From Amoebidium appalachense (Eukaryota > Ichthyosporea): 64,000 nucleotides of DNA. The notes beneath the pieces are model-generated. The model did not search any database. It had not been told where the DNA came from and saw only the letters and a list, made by a program, of their open reading frames with translations. Positions 27,399 through 38,022 of the stretch are shown here, in pieces. The position numbers were made by a program, and so were the translations under genes. Numbering within the stretch: the stretch's first letter is position 1; each line of letters opens with the position of its first letter. The stretch spans positions 6,324,001 to 6,388,000 of the forward strand of contig CAVNZM010000009.1 in assembly GCA_963693365.1 (NCBI GenBank). The letters run 5' to 3'.

Positions 27399-27806
27399 TT
27401 AATGGTTCACTTCTTCCAGTTACAAACTTGAGTTGCATGCATGCAATTTCTGGACCCCTGTCCCATTCTCCCCTCCTCCCGTTCTCTTTCACGCACACAC
27501 ATTTTTACTTCCTTCTGCCTGGATTTTTGCTCATGGTAAACAAGACGATTTCTCTATGGGTCAAGCTTATTCTCTCGTGTGTATGTGTGTATGTGTTTCC
27601 CCCCCCCCCCCCCCCCCCCCCCCCCCCTTTTTTTATTTTTATTTTTATTTTATTTTTTTTTGGGTTTTTGGGGGGGGGGGGGGGGGGGGAGGGCTGGCGG
27701 ATGTATAGCTCATGGGTGTTGCAGGTACACGATCTTCAAGGACCACATCACGCTAGAGGACTATGAGATCCACGATGGCATGAATCTGGAGCTCTACTAC
27801 CAATGA
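25438..27806 (+). CDS. UBL5: UBL5 / Hub1 ubiquitin-like protein (3 exons)
   Basis: UBL5/Hub1 is a ubiquitin fold that binds spliceosomal proteins such as Snu66 non-covalently and modulates splice-site use; in some animals it also acts in the mitochondrial stress response. Exons: 25438-25493, 26203-26286, 27725-27806 (TGA), all GT-AG, phases 2 and 2. The product is exactly 73 residues, the usual length. It begins [18 protein letters not shown], has [19 protein letters not shown] in the middle and ends with [11 protein letters not shown]; the terminal Tyr-Tyr plus one residue replaces the Gly-Gly of conjugatable ubiquitins and is diagnostic. Introns are 709 and 1438 bases and carry G, C and T tracts and TG repeats. 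TATAAA runs directly into the ATG. It is divergent from GLE1. Identification is essentially certain. Confidence 0.97.
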
Positions 27807-28973
27807 CCACAGCACGTGCAAGTGTGTGCACGTGCGCAGTCTTGGGGCCTCTCAGGCGGTGGTGGATTCAAAGCCGTCTTTAAGATTTTAACGTGGCTAT
27901 GCTATTGTCTGCCCATTGGATGATCATGTGGACATAGTCCAGTGTAAATGTAGGCAAATGTGTAGGACAAGGCAGGTCAGCGATTTGCATAGTGTTGATA
28001 ACATCCATGACTAGATTCGACGGATGTTGGTGTGTAATGGGTGCTATACAAGTTTATTAATTTCTATTTATTTTTCCTTTTTTTTTTTTTTTTTTTTTTT
28101 TGCCCCTCCTCCATCGTTCTTTTTAGGGTGCGAGTGGCGGTTGGGGTGGAAAAGGGATTCGGAGAGGAAGGTGTGTGGGTGGGTGGGTGGGTGGGTGTGT
28201 ATGTGTGTGTATGTGTGTCAAGGTATGTTCGTTGGGAGGGGTGGGGGCACAGGTTGATAAGGAAGAAGCTTCACTTCTACGACACTTTTCCATAATGATA
28301 AGCCATGTACATAGCAAACTTTTAATTAAAAAAATGTCGGATGGTTTAAATTTGTGTATCCGCATAGCGGCTGGTGCCGTGTGTGCACTTACTATTGGCC
28401 TCCCAATATGTATCTCGGGGTTTTCACTCAAGTTGCACCCGAGTCTGGAACTTTTGATGGTTATTTTGCCTGGTGTAGAATAACGAAATAAACAAACAAA
28501 CAAACAAAAAAAAAAAAAAAAAAAAATTTAAAGGAGGGGCAACGTGTGTGGTCTAGCTATAAGCTAAGAACGAAATACACTACTGACTGGGCAGGAACCA
28601 CCCTTGGTTTGCCCCCCCCCTGGGGGTTTGTTCCTTCTAAGGGTAGCTCGTTCGCGATAAAACATCTATAGCTACTAAAAGCGTTTTTCACAAACCGGGA
28701 GATTGTGCCTGCTTTGTAGGTTCTGTGTGCCCGGGGTGTGTGTGTGTGTGTGCGTGTGTGAGCATGTGTGCTTGCGTGCGTGCATGCATACGTGTGCCAC
28801 CACGTGTACGCGTGTGTGTGCGCGCGCCGTGTGGGTGGGCGGCCCGGTGACTAGTGAGAGTACGGGTGTGCACGCATACAGATGTGTGTGTGCTTGCTTG
28901 CCTCCAATGTTAAGGGGGTAGTTACAACGGGGCAGTGACTGCTGAACACCTTGCACGGATCTCACGTTTCAGG
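27807..28973. other. UBL5 downstream region, no gene seen
   Basis: Unique sequence with a T tract at 28079-28101 and AATAAACAAACAAACAAACA leading into an A tract at 28488-28527, which could be a poly(A) signal or the tail of an old retroposed sequence. A short palindromic stretch lies around 28600-28645. No coding frame supported. Confidence 0.4.
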
Positions 28974-29062
28974 GCGTGTGTGTGTGTGTGCATGTTGATG
29001 TACATGTGACTGACGTGTGCGTGTGTGTGTGTGTGTGTCTGTGTGTGTCTGTGCGTGTGTGC

Positions 29063-29152
<90 letters not shown>

Positions 29153-29155
29153 CGG
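28974..29155. repeat. (TG)n microsatellite
   Basis: TG-rich, with pure (TG)n at about 29075-29150. Confidence 0.9.
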
Positions 29156-29319
29156 TGTAGTGTGTGGGTGGGAGGGTGACGTGTGTGCGTACGTGTGTGT
29201 GTGATTTAAGATCTAGAGAGAGGGAGGGGACTCAGGGATGAATAGGATATTTAGAAAGCAATAAGGGGGTGGGGGAGGGGGGGGGGGGGGGGGGGGGGGA
29301 GCTCGAGAGATCCAAAATA

Positions 29320-29590
<271 letters not shown>

Positions 29591-30220
29591 GTCGGAGAGA
29601 GAGCGGAGATGGTAGAGGAAGGGCAGCGGATTAAGGCCATGCATATGCATATATATACATGGCCCTCGGATCCTGAGCCTGGGACTGTCGGTGGTGACAT
29701 ACGTGACACGCAAATATATACTGTGGGATCTCCAGACAGAGCTGATTGATGAGAGAGAAATATATCTGTTGCATGTATAATAAGGACTCGAGGCGTCTTT
29801 ACATGCATGGATCAGGTGTGTACGCAGGCGTTGCAGGCCAAATGGGAGGCAATACACACGCACGCGTTTTATCTAAGGGGCACTAGTTTGCTGAGAACAC
29901 AGGAGAGACAGGTACTGGATAGGGGTGGGGTTGAAGCGGCAGCAAAGCCGATGGTGGTGTACATAGTTGTGTTTAGATGAATCGTTTTTCCGATAGTAGT
30001 TTTCCCGAATAACCGGATTTTACTACATATATATTTGTTTTTACGAAAGACAAACTGGTTTGCCGGATGATTCGAATAATTCAAAGACTTGCTTTCACCG
30101 AAAGTAGCAAAAATTCCGAATGATTCAACTAATGCTTGTTTTGTATGTATCTGAGCTCCTTTCTTGTTCGATTCTGACGCCATCATGATGTCTTCCCTTC
30201 TCTGTCTTTTTGTTAAATTT

Positions 30221-30319
<99 letters not shown>

Positions 30320-31030
30320 TCACCGTGACAAACACCGTACACACAAACAGACACACACGCACACACACACACAGTACACCAAACTACAGTAGAAAGTCCA
30401 CTCTGTTTCTGCAATCAAAATTACGACTTCATATAGAAGTATCTGTATTAACGGTTTGTTAAGTTGTAGTATTGTACTACACGTTTGCTGTACATGGCAT
30501 GCAATAATCATTTTAACACTCTGCAAGTTCGATGTCTGTTTGAGTACTGTATAGTCACCTTCCTTAATATAACTGTCTGTCTAATTTATTGCCGTACGTA
30601 GGTGACCTACAAACGAGATGCATGTAAAGTGCCCAAAGTTTTTATTTTACACTGATTTCTGCCCGTGAATATGTACATCAGATTCTGTTACAGTAGCTGT
30701 AAGATAGTGAGTGTATCGGCACAAAGCTGTGGCCTGGCAGCCACAGAAAGTAAATCTGATCCAGTTTCCACTTCACTGAAATTTCTCTCTCTGCAACCAA
30801 TTCTCGACATGACCAAAATTTGCTTCCCACCCTCCTCATCAATCCTCCCCTCGCCGGCCTTTGCGTTTTCTCCCAACTCCTTTCGACTTTTCGCTATTAT
30901 GAAAATACCTGCCGGCTAATAGAAATATTGGCATTTCTCTTCTTCTCACTGCCTGGCCTCTCTCCCTCACATTCCAAACCCTCTAAGTTACCAGTTCCCG
31001 GCCTCCTGAGAGTCTGGTCAAGAAGCAGGG
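29591..31030. other. Mostly unique intergenic sequence, no gene seen
   Basis: Includes (CA)n at 30223-30317. The minus-strand frame at 29869-30414 crosses the microsatellite and has no recognisable motif. I see no tRNA or other RNA gene. Confidence 0.4.
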
Positions 31031-31035
31031 CTAGG

Positions 31036-31081
<46 letters not shown>

Positions 31082-31248
31082 CCCCCCCAACACACACAAA
31101 AAAATAGCAAATGGTAATAATAATAATAATAAAACTTTTAGTAAAACCCTAACAGAACTGAAACACAACATCCCTCCCCACCCACCAAAAAAATCATGAG
31201 CAGGGAAGTAGAGAGCCAGAAACATAACTGGAGGGAGAGAAGATGGCG

Positions 31249-31284
<36 letters not shown>

Positions 31285-32444
31285 GAGGGGAAGGGGGGGG
31301 GGGGAAGGGGGGGGGGGGAGTTCCCCCCGAGGTAGGTCTATACGAAACAAGCCCCTAGGTATAGGGAGATCCCACCATAACCGGCTAAAAAAATACAATA
31401 TTTGATAATGATTTACCAAAATAAAAAAAAACCCAGTAACCATAACCCTATGTACATGTGTGTCTGGGCCCTAAATGGGGGGGGGGGGGGGGGGGGGGGG
31501 GGGCACCCCTTTATGCCGCTTGGGGATCGAATCGTTCTCCCCTGATTTAACGTCACCGGATCGTGTTTTGTCCAATCAGGTGCAAGGGGACTTCCGGAAT
31601 ATGGACCTATGTGGGATCCAACAAATGTATTACTTTTTTTTTTTGAGGATGATTGGCACATTAACGCAAGAATGGTCAGTACTAGTTGCACACGGGCACA
31701 TGCATGGCGGGGTTCTGAGGCAGTCCTTACGTAAGCCCCCCCCCCCCCCCCCCCCTCCCCCCCCTCCCCCTTCCCCTCCCCCCCTCCCCCCCCCCCCCCC
31801 CCCCCCCGTGTGCAACCCCAACATGCGGCATTTCATGCTCCGAAATTTGTTTGTTGCTTTCAAAAATCCGAGGCTCTGCACTCTTCTCTTTCTTCATTCC
31901 ACAGGCCACATCACCGAGCACGAAAATTCGTCGCTCAAATTTCCGCACCGTGTGAGGACAACCCCACCCCCCACCCCCCACCCCCTTCCCCTTCCCCCTC
32001 CCCCCTCCCCCCCCCCTCCTTTCCCCCCTCCGAATCCCTTCTTCCCTCCTGCAAACACACAACATACCCGCACATAAACCACCACCAGTAACCATACAAT
32101 GACCGCAAAACATTTTCAATTCCCACCAGTTTTGCCAACAAAGCTTATTGTAAGACAGTGCATGTACAGACACAAACACGTGCACAATGTCACCTGCACA
32201 CACATGTAGACTCACTCATGCACCCACACGTACACGCACACACACACACGCGTGCACATTTACGTGTGCACATTTACACGCACGTGCACGTGTGTGTACA
32301 TGTGTGTGTGCGGTGCATGTGTGTGCGCGCGCGCGTATGTGTTGTGTGTGTGCCAGCTCTCTCTCTCTCTCTCTCTCGCTCTCTCTCTCTCTCGCTCTCT
32401 CTCTCTCTCAATTTCTCTCTCTTTCTCCCCCCCCCCCCCCCCCC

Positions 32445-32483
<39 letters not shown>

Positions 32484-33026
32484 CCTCCCCCCCCCCCCCC
32501 CCCCCCCCCCCCGCCATCCTCCCCTGTAAACCGCAGACACACAACCGGGGCAGAGCCCCCTTCCAGCCGGCTTTGAATACGTCAGAGAACCCACCATCTT
32601 TTTTAAATTGGCGGCCGTTAACCACAATAATACATGGGTGGGCACATGCCAGTCTGATTCTCGTTGAGACGCTGTGTTTTCTCCTCTTGCTTCATCTGTT
32701 CAGTATTTGTTCGTGACCCTCTCCAGAAACACCCCCTTCCCCCCCCACCCCCCCTCCCCCCCCCCCCTGCCCCGGTCCCCCCTTAGCTTCCCCCCCCACA
32801 CACACACCTTTCATCCTGAAGCCTTCCATACATGTAAGTAACCACCTGACAATCGACCCATCTCTGAAGAAGTGGGGGGTGAAGGGGGGGGGGGGGGGGG
32901 GGGGGAGGAAGAGGAGGGAGATGTGTTACCGAATACAAGGTATACATTCGCGACTGACAACACGTTGATGATTTGCAAACCCCACTCGAAGTATGTATCA
33001 GAAGTCCATCCTTTTTTTTTTTTTTT

Positions 33027-33068
<42 letters not shown>

Positions 33069-33112
33069 GGGGGGAGGGGGGAGAAGGGGGGGAGGGGGGA
33101 GGGAACGGGCCG

Positions 33113-33144
<32 letters not shown>

Positions 33145-33274
33145 AGCAGCAAGTCATCCACAGCCTAGGGTACCCGAGGTTCGACCCGTGCAGCTCGTCA
33201 ACGAAACTTAACTCAGAAATCGCTTTGCTTGAGAATGTGTGTGTTTATGTGTGTATTTTAATTTGAATTTTTTT

Positions 33275-33316
<42 letters not shown>

Positions 33317-33317
33317 A

Positions 33318-33350
<33 letters not shown>

Positions 33351-33420
33351 GGGAGGGAGGGAGGGAGGGAGGGAGGGAGGGAGGGAGGGAGGGAGGGGGG
33401 AGTAGATAAGAGAAGGGGGC
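31031..33420. other. Repeat-rich intergenic region
   Basis: C tract at 31038-31079, G tracts around 31250-31320, C tracts at 31738-31807, a TC array at 32358-32420, (CA)n at 32446-32481 and a GGGA array at 33350-33400. Two short islands (32580-32720 minus, 31905-31960 plus) have splice-like borders but no recognisable protein, so I leave them uncalled. Confidence 0.4.
32917..33192 (+). repeat. Dispersed poly-G-linked repeat copy split by T/G tracts
   Basis: Left part GATGTGTTACCGAATACAAG, GTATACATTCGCGACTGACA; then T and G tracts (33013-33067) and G-rich filler; right part AAGTCATCCACAGCCTAGGG and GAGGTTCGACCCGTGC, the counterpart of GAGTTTCGACCCC in fuller copies. Intergenic. Confidence 0.65.
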
Positions 33421-34410
33421 GATTCATCGAGTAATCAGCATATTTACGGACACAAAAAACTTCAGTAGCATGAATTTCATCCTCGCGCTATAACGGACCA
33501 ATATGTTTTCACAATATATGAACACAGCACTGGGCACCATAAACGATTTTCTAGAATTAGGACGTTAGGTTGGCTCCTATCTTATACCTCGATACATAGT
33601 GGGTTATAAAAATCAACTGCTAACTTATGTTAGTTATTTAGTTCTACGATCTTACGATGCACTCTGGGTATCCCACGCTTGACCAATCACAATTTGATTT
33701 AATGCTAATATACATCTATGCTATGCTCTATCTACCCTCAGACACATTAGCCAATTGTGTACGATTATGCCGTTAACTGCAAGGTGTTTAACTTACACGA
33801 GCGTTAGTATATGTACACCCGGTTTGGTAACTAACATACAAAACCACAAAACCGAATCACTCGACCATTAGCGTATTGAATAAGGATTGACAGAATATCA
33901 CAACATCTCCGCGCGTATCAAGGTGTGTGCACATATCGATAGGGTGTTAAATCTGTGTTAACGTGTCGGTTTAAACAGTCCGTGTTTGCATGCGTGCTTG
34001 CACACGTGTGTTTTGTGTGTCTATTCCGTATGCGTGGGTATGTGTGCCTGCACGCCAGCGCATGCTTGTGGGTTGCTTATATGTGTATGTGTTTGTGTGG
34101 AATCCTCAACCCCCCCCCCCCCCCCCCCCTTCCCGCCCCCTCCCCCAGAAAAAGTTGTAATAATAAAAGAAAGAAAGAAGGAAGGAAGAAAAACAAGAAT
34201 CAGCCAAAGAAAAGGAGAAAAAGACTGAAAAGGAGAGAAACACGTGCACACAAGTAAACCATATGCATGAATAAAACATAGAGAGAACGAAAGAAAAGAA
34301 GCGAAAGAATGATCCCAAGGCATAAAAAACAAACCAACAAAAAACAAAAAAAAAATCAAGACAAAAAAACTAAAAAAACCAACAAAAAAAAACCCCGGAG
34401 TATTAACCCA
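33421..34410. other. AT-rich unique sequence upstream of the esterase stop
   Basis: 33421-33950 has no long open frame, no repeat and no RNA motif I can see. 34110-34400 is C-tract then A-rich low-complexity sequence leading into the 3' side of the minus-strand esterase gene. Confidence 0.4.
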
Positions 34411-36276
34411 TTACAGCACCTGCAGGAACAGATTATACAACGCCTGAGCCCACGTATCCGTCACACCTGGCGAGCAATGGTGCAAACAGTCCACTCCCCC
34501 TGGGTGTCCGTCCGGTCGTAACAACGTCATACCGTCGACGTGAAAATACGTAAAATTTTCGGCCAGCGGCGATTTCGAAAACGCCTCCCCCCACAAATGC
34601 TCGTAATTTTTGACCTTGTCCCACTCGTGGCTATCCAACTCGGGCGGATTTACGTACGATTTAAGGATGGGTTCCTTGTGGTCGTCGCAACCTACATGGC
34701 CCGGGGACGCAGACATATATATGATTTTCCCGCGAAAATTCTCCGAAAAATACTTGACAATGTTTGGTATCGCCTTCTCGTACAGGTCGAACCCCTCCCG
34801 TCGGTAGTGGTGCCCTGTGTTGAAAACTACGACGTCAATGTCTTTGGTCAAGTTTTTAGGCCACGTACACAACCCTAAATGTCTGTATTTCGCGAAATTC
34901 CGAGTGTTCTGCAGAGGCGGGCATTCGTTCAACAGCGTGTCTATATGGTGGTCCTCGAGATGGGAGAGGCGCGAATGCAAGGCCTGAGGAAGGATTTCTG
35001 CGTACGACGCGTTTGATACGCTGGTGAAATTCAGGACATTCGCAATTTTGGTTTTGCCGTTTTCCGTCGCGTGCATACACAGGTCCAGGTGCGCGGGTTC
35101 CATCACCCTTAAGGTGCGGTTGTTCACCAAAATGTACGATCTTCGGTACCGTAAAACAGCGTCTTCGCTGAACCCTACCCACGAACCCTTATACCATCCC
35201 TTGCTACCCTCCGGTACCAACGGCCACGGCCCCTCATCGATAACGTCGTGTATCCGCGCGAGCATCCGTATACTGCGCGCCAGCTGCCCCATAAGGGAGT
35301 CTCCGACGAACAGAATCTTGTTTTTTGTCAGAATTTCCCGCATCATCGTGGGGTCGAACGGGTGGAGGTCGCACGCGTCCGGCTGCCAGTAGTAGTTCAA
35401 AGCGTCGGATTTCTGGTTGAAAAAAGACTCGTTTCCGGTGGCAAAACACGTCCTGTGGTATTTAGTCTCCTCGGTAAACGTCGCGTCGTATTCCGCTTGC
35501 GTGGATACGTTGTACGCATACGCCCACGGAATGTTCGTTTGGTTGTTTGTGACCTCCGGCCTCAAACTCAGAAACGTGTCACGGTCACAGTTTCGTACCC
35601 ATTTCCCTTTGCTATAAATAGCCCCGCGGGTTTGGTTCGCTGCCCACATCGTGTGCCCTTGCCGATCAACCATCGGGCAAATGTTCCTCCCCCCTCGCCC
35701 ATGCAAATACTTACATGCCCCTTCGCCGTATTTACCCTTTGACGGTGTTTCGTCGGTCGGGTTTTCCGCGATTTTGTCGTTGTGGGCAACGGATGGAGAA
35801 AAATCACGGGTGTGTTCGTGTTCCGGTGGAGTTTGTTCGTGTTTCCGGCTGGGCAAAAGCGACGGTGTGTCCTCCGCATGAGGGGGGATGACCGCGTTTG
35901 GCCCATGATCCATAAAACGAGCGCCTTGGATCAGTGAAAGGCTTCGAAAAACGGGCGCTATCCCCCCCTGTGTTTTCGCATCTGCCGCGTCTTCCGTTAC
36001 CTTGTCGTTGTCGTGTCGTTTTTCTGTTGCTTCCGTAGTGGTTACGCGCTGTGAGAGTTCTTGCATCATGTCGGGTGTGAGCACGAGGCTGGAGCGAATA
36101 TAAAACCCCGTAGCCGCTAGACTGCCATCGTTTTCTTTTGCCTGAAACAAGAAGAATGAAAGCAAAAGAAGAACTGCGAGTGGGAGTAGGTATTTGACGC
36201 CACCCGTTGTGAATATGAATGTGCTAGCAGCGCTGGTGGGGCTGTCTCGCCGTGGTTCATCGTTTGTTGTGGACAT
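34411..36276 (-). CDS. GDS/DxxH acyl-esterase (PC-esterase / TBL-like), type II membrane protein
   Basis: Intron-free, 621 residues. A short cytosolic N-terminus, one hydrophobic segment at about 27-45 (YLLPLAVLLLLSFFLF), then a long Ser/Thr/Asp/Glu/His-rich stalk (about 50-185) and a catalytic domain. It carries the PC-esterase signatures: block I FVGDSLMGQ (GDS at 325-327, nucleophile Ser327) and block II DCLHHCSPG (Asp596, His599, the DxxH pair). These define the family that includes plant TRICHOME BIREFRINGENCE-LIKE polysaccharide O-acetyltransferases and related Cas1-type enzymes. The topology suggests a Golgi or surface enzyme that adds or removes acyl groups on glycans; substrate unknown. 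Many NxT/NxS sequons in the luminal part agree with this. The ATG at 36276 directly precedes the membrane segment. A CRE-like TGACGTCA lies at 36938-36945 upstream. Family call is strong; the reaction is inferred. Confidence 0.88.
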   Translation of the reverse strand: MSTTNDEPRRDSPTSAASTFIFTTGGVKYLLPLAVLLLLSFFLFQAKENDGSLAATGFYIRSSLVLTPDMMQELSQRVTTTEATEKRHDNDKVTEDAADAKTQGGIAPVFRSLSLIQGARFMDHGPNAVIPPHAEDTPSLLPSRKHEQTPPEHEHTRDFSPSVAHNDKIAENPTDETPSKGKYGEGACKYLHGRGGRNICPMVDRQGHTMWAANQTRGAIYSKGKWVRNCDRDTFLSLRPEVTNNQTNIPWAYAYNVSTQAEYDATFTEETKYHRTCFATGNESFFNQKSDALNYYWQPDACDLHPFDPTMMREILTKNKILFVGDSLMGQLARSIRMLARIHDVIDEGPWPLVPEGSKGWYKGSWVGFSEDAVLRYRRSYILVNNRTLRVMEPAHLDLCMHATENGKTKIANVLNFTSVSNASYAEILPQALHSRLSHLEDHHIDTLLNECPPLQNTRNFAKYRHLGLCTWPKNLTKDIDVVVFNTGHHYRREGFDLYEKAIPNIVKYFSENFRGKIIYMSASPGHVGCDDHKEPILKSYVNPPELDSHEWDKVKNYEHLWGEAFSKSPLAENFTYFHVDGMTLLRPDGHPGGVDCLHHCSPGVTDTWAQALYNLFLQVL

Positions 36277-36598
36277 TTTCAGTATTGCAAAGCCTTAAAG
36301 GACGAGGATGAAAGCTATATGTGTATATTAGAGACCAACCCAAAGATGGTGGTTCTGAACAAGATATCAATGACAGGCTAAATGAATGAAAGAAAGAAAG
36401 AGAGAGAAAAAAAACAAAACCCGAACGACTTTATGCTTGTGTGGTGCGCATTGTTTCTGTATTTCCCCGTGTACTGTGTTTCGGTATGTGTGCGTCTATA
36501 AGCGTTTCCGCTTGCTTGTGCAGTACGTATAGCTGTTTTTCTGTATGTATGTGTGTGTGGTTGTGTGTCTGGTGTGTGTATGTGCAGCATGCACGGTA

Positions 36599-36686
<88 letters not shown>

Positions 36687-37867
36687 ATGCTGGTTTGCTT
36701 TCGTTTGGTTGGTCGCCAGCTGATCAAACAGCACAACACTTGAGTCAGTGTGTCGGCTTACGAACAAAGGCTCTACCAAACGAATGGGGGGGGGGGGGGG
36801 GGGGGGGGGGGGAACAAAAGGGAAAAAAAAAATGAAGAAATAAGTAAGTAACACGCTCCGAACACGTGCGCACTGTGGCAACGTCGTGTGATGTGGCCGC
36901 TTATGCAGGCGGTAGTCGTTATCTTGGTCTGCATGCGTGACGTCACATATGTGTACCCCTGCGCACCCAGGCGTTTTATCAGGGCCTTGTCAGCCGGGAG
37001 AGGGCATACCTTCCGAGGGAACATTTTTGGATATCTGACCTCTCCATATATCGGTAAATCCCTTTTTACTACAGAAAGCCTGACACAGATCTAGAACCAA
37101 CTAATCACTCACTCTCTCTCTCTTTCTCTCTCTTTCCCCCCCTTCTCTTCAGGCCAAATGATGGCGATTAATCCTTCAGGTGGCCCTCAGGCAAGGTTAT
37201 AGAGATGAGCTACGATTGAGAGTCTTCGTTGTTTGGACTACCTGATGGCATGCACTGGGAGCAACGACATGCATACCAGGAGAATTTTAAAAAGAAAAAT
37301 TACATAATGCCTTTTCCCTATAATCAACTGATTGATATACAGTAGCGTTTATATAACTCTTATAGCCAAATACCTTTTTTAGGCCGTGGTTCCGTGGCGT
37401 TCTCGGTTGTTGCCAGACATGTACAGTGTTTACTTCGGTCGCGTCGGACTCGGAAGTAAGATCTCTGATCTATTTGCTTTTTTTTTTTTTTTTTTTAGGT
37501 TCACCAATCGCAGTAGTTCCCGCCCTGGCGAATCAGCAATTCCTATTGGACGGATAACTGGGATAATTGGAAATAAATCAGATGACGGTCGCTGGCGACG
37601 CACGTCGCACGTGTGACACGTATGTATACACGAGTTCGCAATTGAATCCCAAAAGTCTTGGGATAAATATATGGGGTTTACGCTGTTTACTCGAGGCAAA
37701 GAGAACCAGTCTCAGGTATGGGGGGGGGGGGTTTGCTCGGAATATCCCCTCAGCGGTATATCATGATCACGTACATAGATGTCGGGTGGTGACTATATAT
37801 CAGGGTTTACTTTCTCTACGAGACACCATAAAGACTACAAGGAGAAATCAATTAGTTGGGGTTCCCC

Positions 37868-37868
<1 letters not shown>
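36277..37868. other. Esterase upstream region to the LINE 3' end
   Basis: TC-rich leader, (TG)n at 36601-36681, a G tract at 36786-36811, then unique sequence to 37868. No gene seen. TGACGTCA at 36938-36945 is about 660 bases upstream of the esterase start. Confidence 0.45.
36938..36945. promoter_or_regulatory. CRE/ATF-like palindrome
   Basis: TGACGTCA in GCATGCGTGACGTCACATAT. Same 8-mer as the tandem pair at 9065-9083. Position upstream of a minus-strand gene suggests, but does not show, a regulatory role. Confidence 0.3.
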
Positions 37869-37912
<44 letters not shown>

Positions 37913-37945
37913 GGGCTCCCCCTCGGGACACTCGGTATCAGCTGG

Positions 37946-38002
<57 letters not shown>

Positions 38003-38022
38003 TGTGTGTGTGTGCGCGTGCG

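Noticed and set aside
29869-30414. 181-codon minus-strand frame
   Set aside because: Half is (CA)n translation and the rest has no recognisable fold, splice logic or biased composition.
32580-32720. Possible orphan exon on the minus strand with a frame reading TEQMKQEEKTQRLNENQTG
   Set aside because: Attractive composition, but no convincing acceptor, donor or partner exon could be joined and the family is unknown.
33170-33192. tRNA gene suggested by GAGGTTCGACCC
   Set aside because: No cloverleaf can be drawn around it; it is the end of a dispersed repeat copy, though a tRNA-derived SINE remains possible.
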